The notes beneath the pieces are model-generated. The model ran no database searches. It saw only the letters and a program-made list of their open reading frames with translations, and was not told the DNA's origin. Positions 18,092-26,053 of a DNA stretch of 64,000 bases are shown piece by piece. The DNA comes from Clostridiales bacterium. Its GTDB lineage: Bacteria; Bacillota; Clostridia; Oscillospirales; CAG-272. The translations under genes and the position numbers were made by a program. Each line of letters opens with the position of its first letter. The stretch's first letter is position 1. Where the stretch lies: the NCBI GenBank assembly GCA_016288155.1, contig JAEEYP010000056.1, positions 1 to 64,000 of the forward strand, given 5' to 3'.

Positions 18092-19531
18092 TCATCCTTC
18101 TTCCGTCCGCGCGAGGTGATCGAGGGTGAAATCCCCCAGTCTCTCCCGAATTTTGTCGTACCAGCCGCCCTTGAAGAAGAGGCAGGCGAGCGGATCGGAG
18201 GCAAAGTAATCCATCTCGCCGCGCGCCTCCGCCGCGCCGAGTATCGCAAGCGCCCGGCACCCGCCGGCGCAAAAGCCGAACCACGGACACTCGCCGCATT
18301 CGCGGTTCATCTCCCTGAGCTTATAGTGGTTCGCACACACATCGCTCAGCCAGCGTCCGTCGGTGAGGATCTCTTTCAGCCGCCGCTCTTTCAGGCTGTC
18401 CGGCTTGTAGCCGTGCTCGACCACATAGCCGCCCATCTGCAGGCACGGCACGACGTCGCCCTCGCAGGTCACCGCCATCATCGTGCGGTTTCCGAGGCAG
18501 ACGGGATGCGTGGGATGATATTTCCCGTCCTTTGAACGGACCGGGATCATCGAATACGTCCCGCTCTCCGGATAGAGGGCGAGGTACTGCCAGATCTCGA
18601 CCTCTTCGCCGAAGCCGCCGCGCATGTACCATTCCGTAAAATCAAGCATCCGCTCGAAATATTCGGGCAGCGGGATCGTGCCGTCCGGCGCGTTTTTCGT
18701 CCAGCGGGGGACGGGCGTCGTGCGGATGAGCCGGAACTTGTCCACGCCGATCTCATCGAGCAGCTTCACCGTCTCGCGCAGATTGCCGACGGTCTCCCGG
18801 TTGACCTGGATCTGCGCCATGGTGCGGAAACCTCTTTCGGCGCAGAGACGGAACGCGTCGAGCGTCCTTTCCTCCGCGCCCTTCCGCCCGCGCATCCAGT
18901 CGTGATGACCGATGCCGTCGAAGGAGATCTTGATCTGAGGACGGCAGCCGAGCTTCGCAAACTCGTCGAGGATCTCCCCGGTGAGAAAGGAGCCGTTCGT
19001 CGTGAGCTGACTGAGCACCATGTTCCGCCGATAGATCTCGCGCACGGCGTCCATGAAGCGGGGGTACAGCATCGGCTCGCCGCCGGTCAGCGTGATGCAG
19101 TGAAAACCGCAGTCAGATGCCTGATCGAACAGATCCGTGAGATCGTCCCAGCTCCATTCGCTCATGCGGTCCGCATTGTCGGCGGCGTTGAAGCAATGGC
19201 GGCAGTTGTAGTTGCACCTGCCCGTGATCATGAGGTTCATATGCGGGACGAAGCGGTGCTCATAGCGGCGGAAACGAGACCACTCCGAGGGACGCTCGCC
19301 CGGCGCGCAGGGAGATATGATCCCCTGCCTTACCAGTTCGTTCAGCGCATCGCTCTCGGAGAGATCGTGTTCCCCATCACACAGCAGAAGCAGCGCAAAC
19401 GTTCCGTCGTCCACCCGGATGGGGTCGGGCAGGACGCGGTACACCATGGCGTGATTGACGTATTTCCACGCACGGAGCGCATAATCGTCGCTCAGTCGGT
19501 AATACATCGGGGATATCAGACCGTATTGCAC
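18092..19531 (-). CDS. Radical SAM/SPASM peptide-modifying enzyme with N-terminal RRE-like domain
   Basis: A 479-residue enzyme expected to modify the precursors encoded just upstream. The N-terminal 90 residues look like a PqqD-type RiPP recognition element (DGTFALLLLCDGEHDL). The radical SAM cluster motif CNYNCRHC is at about residues 107-114, followed by TLTGGEPMLYP. The C-terminal SPASM region has VCLGNR, CEGDVVPCLQMGG, CGECPWFGFCAGGC and a last Cys at DPLACLFF, enough for auxiliary 4Fe-4S clusters. The start is uncertain: the GTG at 19531 overlaps the end of the last precursor gene by 16 bases, and an ATG lies at 19507. Neither has a clear ribosome site, suggesting translational coupling. 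The bond it makes is unknown. Confidence 0.9.
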   Translation of the reverse strand: MQYGLISPMYYRLSDDYALRAWKYVNHAMVYRVLPDPIRVDDGTFALLLLCDGEHDLSESDALNELVRQGIISPCAPGERPSEWSRFRRYEHRFVPHMNLMITGRCNYNCRHCFNAADNADRMSEWSWDDLTDLFDQASDCGFHCITLTGGEPMLYPRFMDAVREIYRRNMVLSQLTTNGSFLTGEILDEFAKLGCRPQIKISFDGIGHHDWMRGRKGAEERTLDAFRLCAERGFRTMAQIQVNRETVGNLRETVKLLDEIGVDKFRLIRTTPVPRWTKNAPDGTIPLPEYFERMLDFTEWYMRGGFGEEVEIWQYLALYPESGTYSMIPVRSKDGKYHPTHPVCLGNRTMMAVTCEGDVVPCLQMGGYVVEHGYKPDSLKERRLKEILTDGRWLSDVCANHYKLREMNRECGECPWFGFCAGGCRALAILGAAEARGEMDYFASDPLACLFFKGGWYDKIRERLGDFTLDHLARTEEG

Positions 19532-19830
19532 TCAAAGGGAGTCAAGCCGTTGTCCTGCGCTATCTGCTGCGCTTCCTCCCGCGTTTCGATGCCGGATTGG
19601 ACCACGCGGTGATACGAGTCGAGGACCATCCACGTCCCGTCTTCCGCCTGCCAGATGGCGCCGCCGGCGACCGTGTCGAGCATCTCGTCCGGAAGCTCGA
19701 TCCCCTCCTCGCCCGCGAACTTCATAAAGTCGTCCACGCTCTTGCACGCTTTGATCTTTTCCCGCTGTTCGCCGCTCAAAGAATCGGAAATGCTCTTTAT
19801 CATTTCGGCAAGTTTTTTCTCGTCTTCCAT
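19516..19830 (-). CDS. RiPP precursor 1 (Nif11/NHLP-type leader, 47-residue core)
   Basis: A 104-residue protein from the ATG at 19830, which has AAGGAG eight bases upstream; the track's 19839 start is an unsupported GTG. The leader of 57 residues ends EEGIELPDEMLDTVAGG, the double-glycine signal cut by C39 peptidases. The predicted core AIWQAEDGTWMVLDSYHRVV... has two Trp, one Tyr and a single Cys four residues from the end. It resembles a small folded domain more than a repeated peptide. It is directly upstream of, and overlaps, the radical SAM gene. Confidence 0.88.
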   Translation of the reverse strand: MEDEKKLAEMIKSISDSLSGEQREKIKACKSVDDFMKFAGEEGIELPDEMLDTVAGGAIWQAEDGTWMVLDSYHRVVQSGIETREEAQQIAQDNGLTPFECNTV

Positions 19831-19878
19831 GATCCTCACTCCTTATATTCTTTTTTGCGTTCTCCTGACGCTGTAAAC

Positions 19879-20241
19879 TTACAGTATATCGACGTGATCC
19901 GACTGCTTGTCGCCTGTGCCGGTATCCGTTTTGTGCCCAAGCCCGATCTCCCGGACCGATCTGCGGTCGCCGCCGCATCCGCCGGAGCCGCCCCGATACG
20001 TCGAGCGGTCGTGTCCCAGCACGACGCCCTGCCCCTGCATCTGACTGCCGCTGTTTCCGCATCCGAGCGAGCCGCCGGCAACGGCGTCGAGGATCTCGTC
20101 AGGGAGTTCGATCCCTTCCTCGCCGGCGAGCTTTATGAGATCGTCCACGCTTTCGCACGCCTTCGCCTTTTCCTTCTGCTCGTCGGTCAGGGAATCCCAT
20201 ACGCCGCTCAGCAGTTCGGCATGCTTATTATCGTTTTCCAT
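19879..20241 (-). CDS. RiPP precursor 2 (same leader, Gly/Ser-rich core)
   Basis: A 120-residue protein. The 57-residue leader (MENDNKHAELL... to ILDAVAGG) aligns without gaps to those of precursors 1 and 3. The 63-residue core is rich in Gly, Ser and Asp with two Cys (SLGCGNSG and GGSGGCGG), many charged residues and one Tyr. It may be modified by the radical SAM enzyme encoded downstream and exported by the two upstream-encoded ABC proteins. It sits 48 bases before precursor 1. Confidence 0.88.
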   Translation of the reverse strand: MENDNKHAELLSGVWDSLTDEQKEKAKACESVDDLIKLAGEEGIELPDEILDAVAGGSLGCGNSGSQMQGQGVVLGHDRSTYRGGSGGCGGDRRSVREIGLGHKTDTGTGDKQSDHVDIL

Positions 20242-20274
20242 ATCCCGTACCTCATTTCTGGTTTACGCAGGGGT

Positions 20275-20307
20275 GCGTCCGCCGGCGCCGTACGCGTCGG
20301 CGGACGC
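20275..20307 (-). other. Hairpin between precursor genes 3 and 2
   Basis: The 9-bp perfect stem GCGTCCGCC/GGCGGACGC has a 15-base loop and no T-run. In a polycistronic mRNA such a structure could protect the upstream precursor message from decay or reduce read-through. Confidence 0.45.
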
Positions 20308-20349
20308 CTTGACCGATCCGCATTCAGTTCGTTTACCTCCCGAAAGGGA

Positions 20350-20733
20350 TCACAGGGTATTATTCTGACCGAAACTCTTCGTGCTGTTGTCGCCGATCCC
20401 CTTCGTACTGTTCTCGCCGATCCCCTTCGTGCTGTTGTCGCCGATCCCTTTCGTGCTGTTCTCGCCGATACCCAGCGTGCTGTTGTCGCCGATACCCTTC
20501 GTACCGACGCTCTTCGCACCGGCTCCGTTCGGGGAGAATTCGGGATAGGACAGAGTACTCAGGCCGCCCGCCACGCTCTCAAGAAGCTCGTCCGGGAGCT
20601 CGATGCCCTCGGCGGTCAGAAAATCGACGAGCTCGTCCACGGTCTTCAGGGTTTCTGCTTTCTTTTTCTGCGCGTCGGTCAGCGAATCAGCGACCTCTTT
20701 CAGCATTTTTGCGAGTTTTTCGTTGTTTTCCAT
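20350..20733 (-). CDS. RiPP precursor 3 (same leader, core of six octapeptide repeats)
   Basis: A 127-residue protein from the ATG at 20733, preceded by AAAGGAG; the track's 20784 start lacks a site. The leader is again 57 residues and ends IELPDELLESVAGG. The 70-residue core begins LSTLSYPEFSPNGAG and then consists of six tandem units of eight residues: KGIGDNST, LGIGENST, KGIGDNST, KGIGENST, KGIGDNST, KSFGQNNT. The repeats lack Cys and aromatic residues except one Phe, so thioether formation is not expected there. Repeated cores usually mean a repeated modification or a structural peptide. It lies between the exporter genes and precursor 2. Confidence 0.9.
   Translation of the reverse strand: MENNEKLAKMLKEVADSLTDAQKKKAETLKTVDELVDFLTAEGIELPDELLESVAGGLSTLSYPEFSPNGAGAKSVGTKGIGDNSTLGIGENSTKGIGDNSTKGIGENSTKGIGDNSTKSFGQNNTL
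20356..20499 (-). repeat. Six tandem 24-bp repeats coding the precursor 3 core
   Basis: The units code K/L-[GS]-[IF]-G-[DEQ]-N-[SN]-T. The DNA is nearly as conserved as the protein, for example GTGCTGTTGTCGCCGAT recurring on the plus strand, so units can be gained or lost by slippage without breaking the frame. Confidence 0.92.
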
Positions 20734-20890
20734 TGTTTGATTCTCCTTTATTTTTTGTTTTTGGGTTTTTGATTTTATGAGCATCCGTGCGATGATCGAT
20801 CAACGGGTACCGTTCTGACGGAGATCCTTCGCGGAAGACCGGTCGTCCGCGCCGCTCGCCGTTTTCTTCGGCGTGCCGCGCCGTCCGTTC

Positions 20891-23098
20891 TCACTCCGCC
20901 TTCGGAGCGGCTTCTTCCTCGTCCAGCCGCTGGCGGGCAACCAGATCGGCGAACGCGCCGTTCTTCGCGATCAACTCCTCGTAGGTGCCGTCCTCCGCGA
21001 TCTTTCCCTGGTCGAGCACGATGATCCGGTCGCATTGGCGGATGGTGGAAAGCCGGTGCGCGATCACGATGCGGGTGCATTTCATCCGGTCGAGCGCTTC
21101 GGAGACCTGCTTCTGCGTGAGATTGTCGAGCGCACTCGTCGCTTCGTCGAACATGAGGATCTTCGGCTTCGGAGCAACGGCGCGGGCGATCAGGAGACGC
21201 TGCCGCTGTCCGCCGGAGATGCCGCCCTGCCCTTCGGAGATGATCGTGTGCATCCCCATCGGCATGGCGCGGATGTCGTCCGCCATACCGGCGATCTCGG
21301 CCGCCTTCCACGCGTCGTCGAGCGTGAGCCACGGCGCGGAGATCACGATATTGGAGTAGATGTCGCCCGTGAACATCTTGCCGTTCTGCATCACCGCGCC
21401 GATGCGGCGCCGGAGGGATTTGAGATCGAGCGTCTTGACGTCTTGTCCGTCGTAATAGACCGCGCCTTTCTGCGGCGTCTCAAAGCCGAGCATCAGGCGC
21501 ATGAGGGTGGACTTCCCGCAGCCTGTCTTGCCCACGATGGCGACGTACTGTCCGGGACGGATCTTCAGGGAAAGATCGTCGAGTACCGCCGGCATGTCTT
21601 CCCTGTAACGGAAGGTGACGTTGTTCAGCTCGATCGAGCCGGACAGCTTCGTCACGACGTGCCGCTGTTCCGTCATCTCCGGCTCCGCCTCCATGATGGG
21701 ACGCGCCATTTCAAGCACCGGACGGATCTGCGCGATGCTTGCCGCGATGGATGCGAGCGCCATGAACGCCGCGTTCACCATGCCGTACGCCGAGCTGAAC
21801 GCGTAGTATTCCGCGATGGTCACGCCGCCCTTCACCGCGCCCGCGTACATCACGATCGTGCCGATCAGCGATACGGCGAGGGTGATGACGGAGCCGACCT
21901 TCAGAAAGAGAGGCGGGTTGTAGGCAAGCGCCGCTTCCTTCGCGTAGTGGGTGCCCCATTTTGCGAACGCGCGCCGCTCGGCGCCGGAGAGCTTGATCTT
22001 CTGGATGCCGGAGATGAGCTGATAACTCAAACCGCTTTCCTTGCTCGCGAGCAGCATCCTTTCCCGCGTGATCTTCATCTGCGCGAGCACCCGTACGGTC
22101 GTAAAGACGACGGTAAGGAGCGTGATGAGGAGCGCGGGAGCGACGAGGGTCGGGGCGTAGATCAGGATCTGGGATACGTAGATCAGGGAGAAGAGCGATC
22201 CGAGTCCCGTGGAGAGCGCGATGCTCACCATCTGATTGCAGAGACCGTTGATATACTGAGCGCGGTTGCTCAATTCGCCCGCGCTGTAATCCTTGAAGAA
22301 ATTCGCGGGCAGCGAGAGGATGCGCATCATCGTCGCCGCCTCTACCGACAGATTCAGCTTTCTGCCGATCCGGGCAGTGAACAGCGCCTTGACGACGCTG
22401 AACAGAAGACCGCTGACCGCCGCGCAGATCATGAACGCCGCGATCCCGCACAGCGCCCGTCCGCTGCCTGACGCGAGCACGTCGGAAAACAGGATATTGT
22501 TCAGCTTCGGCGTGAGCATCCCGACGGCCGTTACGATGAGCATCGACGCAACGAGCAGCACGATATCCGCGACGGAGATCTGCTGGACGATGTACGTGAG
22601 CAGACTGCCGATCGTCATTTTCGAGAGAGGAAACGGCTTATAGAAAGCGATCGCTTCCTCCTCGATCATCGCTTCGGTACGGCGGTTCAGCCGGACCCAC
22701 TTCCCCGCCTTGCGGTCATAGAAGCGATAGCCGTTCAGTCCGCCGGGGATCAGCGCGACCACGCTGCCGTCGTCTTTACGCGTGCCGAGCATGGCGCCCG
22801 CCGCGTCGCGGTACCAGCCGCGCTCCAACTCGACGCGGCGGCGCATGATGCCGTAGGGACGCAGGAGATATTCGAGCACCGCGTTCATGTCCCGGATGCT
22901 GTCCGGCACCTCCTGCGGCTTGACGTGATAATACTGCAGGATCTCGCCGACGGCGTCCGTCGTCACCTGGCGGTCGTCGTTCAGCGCCTCGCTCAGCCGC
23001 CGTCCCATGACGGCGCCCGCCATCCGGATAAAGGAGTCTTCGAATACCGCGTGGTCCGCCGTCTTTCTCGCGCGTATCTGTTCGTCAAACCAACCCAT
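20891..23098 (-). CDS. NHLM-type bacteriocin ABC transporter, permease/ATPase without peptidase (ABC2 type)
   Basis: A 735-residue half-transporter. The N-terminal 150 residues are a non-catalytic domain typical of the second transporter of NHLM export systems. Membrane helices lie around residues 165-450. The ATPase has Walker A GKTGCGKST, signature ISGGQRQRL and Walker B ILMFDEATSALD. It probably forms a heterodimer with the C39-containing transporter encoded 21 bases upstream to export processed RiPPs. AAAGGAGG precedes its ATG. The first precursor gene starts 157 bases after its stop. Confidence 0.9.
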   Translation of the reverse strand: MGWFDEQIRARKTADHAVFEDSFIRMAGAVMGRRLSEALNDDRQVTTDAVGEILQYYHVKPQEVPDSIRDMNAVLEYLLRPYGIMRRRVELERGWYRDAAGAMLGTRKDDGSVVALIPGGLNGYRFYDRKAGKWVRLNRRTEAMIEEEAIAFYKPFPLSKMTIGSLLTYIVQQISVADIVLLVASMLIVTAVGMLTPKLNNILFSDVLASGSGRALCGIAAFMICAAVSGLLFSVVKALFTARIGRKLNLSVEAATMMRILSLPANFFKDYSAGELSNRAQYINGLCNQMVSIALSTGLGSLFSLIYVSQILIYAPTLVAPALLITLLTVVFTTVRVLAQMKITRERMLLASKESGLSYQLISGIQKIKLSGAERRAFAKWGTHYAKEAALAYNPPLFLKVGSVITLAVSLIGTIVMYAGAVKGGVTIAEYYAFSSAYGMVNAAFMALASIAASIAQIRPVLEMARPIMEAEPEMTEQRHVVTKLSGSIELNNVTFRYREDMPAVLDDLSLKIRPGQYVAIVGKTGCGKSTLMRLMLGFETPQKGAVYYDGQDVKTLDLKSLRRRIGAVMQNGKMFTGDIYSNIVISAPWLTLDDAWKAAEIAGMADDIRAMPMGMHTIISEGQGGISGGQRQRLLIARAVAPKPKILMFDEATSALDNLTQKQVSEALDRMKCTRIVIAHRLSTIRQCDRIIVLDQGKIAEDGTYEELIAKNGAFADLVARQRLDEEEAAPKAE

Positions 23099-23119
23099 GC
23101 GTGCCCCTCCTTTCCCCGT

Positions 23120-25306
23120 TCATTCAGACGTGACGAGCGTCTTGTACTGACCGCCGAGAGCCATCAGTTCCTCGTGCGTCCCGCGCTCGGCGACCTTGCC
23201 GTGATCCAGAACGATGATCTCGTCGCAGTCGCGGATGGTGGAAAGCCGGTGCGCGATCACGACGCAGGAGATCCCGCGGTTTTTAATGGATTTCACGACC
23301 TCGTATTCGGTCCGGGCGTCGAGCGCGCTCGTCGCTTCGTCCATGATGATCATGGTGGGATCCTGCGCGAGAACGCGGGCGATCTCCATCCGCTGCCGCT
23401 GACCGCCGGAGAAGTCCTTGCCGCCCTCGGTGATCTTGTACTGGTAGCCGCCCTCGCGCCGCATGATATCCTCGTGGATCTGCGCGTCGCGCGCGGCGAG
23501 GATCATTTCAAAATCCTCGATGGAATCGTCCCACATCTTGATGTTGTTCGCGATCGTGTCCTCGAACAGGATGATGTCCTGGTCGACGACCGCGACCGAT
23601 CCGGTGAAGACGCTCCGGTCGATCTCAGATATCGGCTTGCCGTCGAAGAGGATCTCGCCGCTCCAAGGCTTGTACAGTCCGGAGATCAGCTTTGACAGCG
23701 TGGATTTCCCGCATCCGGACGAGCCGACGAACGCAACGCGCTGCCCCTGCTTCAGGGTGAGGCTGAAATCCTCGATGAGCGGCGGGGCGAGGCGCGAATA
23801 GCCGAAGGTGACGTTGCGCAGCTCCAGCGTGCCGGACAGCTTGTCGTAGCCGGCGTCCCCTTCCGCGGGGGCACGGTCGCTGTCCTCGGCGACGTCCTCC
23901 GGATATTCCATGACGTCCTCGATGCGTTCCATGCTCGTGCGCATCTCCTGGATATCCTGAGAAGAAGCGATCAGGTCCTGCGCGGGAGAAACGAAGGCGG
24001 CGAGGAAGCCCTGGAAAGCGAAGATCATACCGACCGTGAACTCGCCCTGCATCGTCAGCCATATGCCGAGGATCAGCACCGCGATATCGAGAAGCTCGGA
24101 TATGATCGCGGGGATCAGCCCGAGATAGCTGTTGATCCGCTCGTAGCGCACGTTCTGCGTGTTGACCGACGCCTGGTAGCCGGACCATTTCTCAAAGAAT
24201 CCGTTTTCCGCGCCGCTCGCCTTGATGGTCTCGATCATCTCCACGCCGGAGACGGTCGCCGACGCGAGCTTGCCGCTGTCCCGCATGAGCACGCGGGTGA
24301 TGTTGACGCGCTTTTTCGAGATGTACCGGGAGATGAGCAGCTGCAGAAGCACGGACGCAAGTCCGACGAGCGTCAGCAGCCACGAATACCGGATCATGAC
24401 GACGAGGTAGAAGATCATCATGATCGCGTTCAGGGCGAGCGGCGAGAGCGTGTTCACGATCTCGCCCGCGATCGACGCGTTCGCCGCCTTGCGCTGCTGG
24501 ATATCGCCCGCCATGCGCTGGGAGAAGAATTCCATCGGCAGGCGCAAAACCTTCCACATATAGGAGCTGTCGCCCACGACCGCCATCTTTCCGTCGAGGC
24601 GCAGCGCGTAGATCGCGTGGATCCACGCCGTCGCGAGCTCGATGAAGGAAAGGAGGGAGAGCCCGATCAAAAACGGGATGAACCAATCCGGCTGCTTCTG
24701 GCTGAGCAGCTCGTCGAGGAACACGCGGGAGAACCCGGCGCGCAGGATGCCGATCAGGGAGGAGATCACCGTCGTGACGACCACGAACGCGACCGCGGCG
24801 CCCGCGCCGCGCAGGCGCTTCTTGGCGAAGCCCCACACGCTCTTCGGCTTGCCGCTCGGCTCGAAGCCTTCTCCCGGCTCAATCATGAGGCAGATGCCCG
24901 TAAAGCTCTTATCGAAGGTCTCGAGGGAGACGGCATAGTCGCCCTTCGCGGGATCGTTCAGATATACCTTGTTCCCCTTGAAGCCGTCGCACACGACGAA
25001 ATGATTGAATTCCCAATGGATGATGCAGGGGAATTTTCCTTTTTCCCTGAGCTGTTCCGGCTCGTAGCGATAGCCCTTTGCCACGAATCCGTAGCTGCGC
25101 GCCGCCTTCAGGATGTTGCCCGCCTTGCTCCCGTCGCGGGAAACGCCGCAGTCCTTGCGCACCTGCTCCAGCGGCACCCACTTGTCGTAATATGCCATCA
25201 GCATGCACAGGGACGCCGCTCCGCATTCGAGCGCTTCCATCTGCATGACCACCGGCACCTTGACCGCGCCCTTCGTCACGGGCTGCTTGATCGCATTCTG
25301 CGCCAT
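23120..25306 (-). CDS. NHLM-type bacteriocin ABC transporter with C39 peptidase domain (ABC1 type)
   Basis: A 728-residue protease-exporter. Its N-terminal C39 peptidase cuts leaders after GG: catalytic Cys in MEALECGAASL (about residue 29), His in HWEFNHFVVCD and Asp in LNDPAKG. A membrane domain covers about residues 165-460. The ATPase domain has GSSGCGKST, DFSGGQRQRMEI and MIIMDEATSALD. It matches the VAGG-ending leaders encoded downstream. A GGAGAA site precedes the ATG. It follows the small HlyD-like gene by 164 bases, in which I see no further gene. Confidence 0.93.
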   Translation of the reverse strand: MAQNAIKQPVTKGAVKVPVVMQMEALECGAASLCMLMAYYDKWVPLEQVRKDCGVSRDGSKAGNILKAARSYGFVAKGYRYEPEQLREKGKFPCIIHWEFNHFVVCDGFKGNKVYLNDPAKGDYAVSLETFDKSFTGICLMIEPGEGFEPSGKPKSVWGFAKKRLRGAGAAVAFVVVTTVISSLIGILRAGFSRVFLDELLSQKQPDWFIPFLIGLSLLSFIELATAWIHAIYALRLDGKMAVVGDSSYMWKVLRLPMEFFSQRMAGDIQQRKAANASIAGEIVNTLSPLALNAIMMIFYLVVMIRYSWLLTLVGLASVLLQLLISRYISKKRVNITRVLMRDSGKLASATVSGVEMIETIKASGAENGFFEKWSGYQASVNTQNVRYERINSYLGLIPAIISELLDIAVLILGIWLTMQGEFTVGMIFAFQGFLAAFVSPAQDLIASSQDIQEMRTSMERIEDVMEYPEDVAEDSDRAPAEGDAGYDKLSGTLELRNVTFGYSRLAPPLIEDFSLTLKQGQRVAFVGSSGCGKSTLSKLISGLYKPWSGEILFDGKPISEIDRSVFTGSVAVVDQDIILFEDTIANNIKMWDDSIEDFEMILAARDAQIHEDIMRREGGYQYKITEGGKDFSGGQRQRMEIARVLAQDPTMIIMDEATSALDARTEYEVVKSIKNRGISCVVIAHRLSTIRDCDEIIVLDHGKVAERGTHEELMALGGQYKTLVTSE

Positions 25307-25470
25307 ATCGTTCTCCGATCCGTTGTTTTACTCGTCCTTCTCCTTCGCCGCGCTCCGGCGCGTGCCGCCCGAACGGATCGTCATGCCGTCGGGCGAAAGT
25401 CCGTCTCCTCCCGCGCACCGGACAGCAGCCGTCGATCCGTCTCATCCGGTCGCGCGGATGCGCGGTCCGT

Positions 25471-25707
25471 TCAGTTCGTGATGTAGGTGATCGGATGGAT
25501 GACTTCCGTCTCGCCGTCCTCGCCCTGCACCTCCAGCGTACCGAAGATGCTCCACGTGAGCATCCCGACGAGCAACACGACGAGCGCCGCCAGAACGACC
25601 CACACGGACGGGGTGGTGACGCGGATATAGTCGTTCAGTTCTTCCGGGCTGGATACCCGCTGTATGCTCTTCTGCCTGAAAATGCCGCTTTCTTCCTTGC
25701 CTTTCAT
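25471..25707 (-). CDS. Stub of an NHLM HlyD-type secretion adaptor (78 residues)
   Basis: A 78-residue protein starting at the ATG 25707 after GGGAGGAG. The sequence IFRQKSIQRVSSPEELNDYI and the single membrane segment VWVVLAALVVLLVGMLTWSIFG match the N-terminus of NHLM-system HlyD-family adaptors. The protein then stops after about 25 extracytoplasmic residues (ending HPITYITN), where full adaptors continue with coiled-coil and barrel-sandwich domains. No continuation is seen in the other frames before 25306. It may be a minimal adaptor or a decayed one. It is the first gene of the RiPP run. The 141-residue track ORF begins upstream of the promoter and is rejected. Confidence 0.75.
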   Translation of the reverse strand: MKGKEESGIFRQKSIQRVSSPEELNDYIRVTTPSVWVVLAALVVLLVGMLTWSIFGTLEVQGEDGETEVIHPITYITN

Positions 25708-25755
25708 GTGTGCTCCTCCCAAGTCCGTGACAGCAGATAGGTCGTATCTGCCATT

Positions 25756-25785
25756 ATTATCACGTGAAGCATTATCACGTGAAGC
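25756..25785. repeat. Two perfect tandem 15-bp repeats, each with a TCACGTGA palindrome
   Basis: ATTATCACGTGAAGC occurs twice in direct succession in the 5' leader of the RiPP run, between the promoter (25861-25889) and the first start codon. Each unit holds the 8-bp palindrome TCACGTGA, so this could be a pair of sites for a dimeric regulator. Confidence 0.8.
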
Positions 25786-25860
25786 GCGGTTTTCCGCACG
25801 GTCTCGCCGCGCGCCTCCGCCGACCGTTATCGCCCTGAATACAATCTGAATTCTATGATT

Positions 25861-25889
25861 ATTATACACGAAATATCTGTCGGAATCAA
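25861..25889 (-). promoter_or_regulatory. Promoter of the RiPP cluster
   Basis: Minus strand TTGATT, 17 bases, TATAAT with a perfect -10. The implied leader is about 147 bases. The 25708-26053 stretch holds only this promoter, the tandem 15-bp repeats and the terminator of the next unit; I see no gene in it. Confidence 0.85.
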
Positions 25890-25991
25890 GGGGCACTTCG
25901 CAACTCGTACGGTTTTATCGCGCAACTTGCACAAAAAAAAGAAAAAACGGGGGAAAATGCGCGTTCATCCGATGCGGGAACGTCCGCGGCG

Positions 25992-26024
25992 AAAAAAAAC
26001 GGTACCGGGGTCTCCCCGGTACCG
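25992..26024 (-). terminator. Terminator after the dehydroquinase-like gene
   Basis: The 10-bp perfect stem GGTACCGGGG/CCCCGGTACC is followed on the minus strand by eight T residues. It insulates the RiPP cluster from the gene before it. Confidence 0.92.
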
Positions 26025-26053
26025 GCTGTGTTCGTTTTTCCTTTTTCATCCGC

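Noticed and set aside
20356-20499. Possible CRISPR array
   Set aside because: The 24-bp units are directly adjacent without spacers and lie in frame within a precursor gene; no cas genes are near.
19597-20772. 391-residue plus-strand ORF across the three precursor genes
   Set aside because: Open only because it is the complement of repeated leader sequences; it shows the same segment three times as an artefact and has no ribosome site.
25708-25896. N-terminal extension of the HlyD-like stub (141-residue ORF)
   Set aside because: The promoter -10 and -35 lie inside the extension, and a good ribosome site stands before the ATG at 25707.
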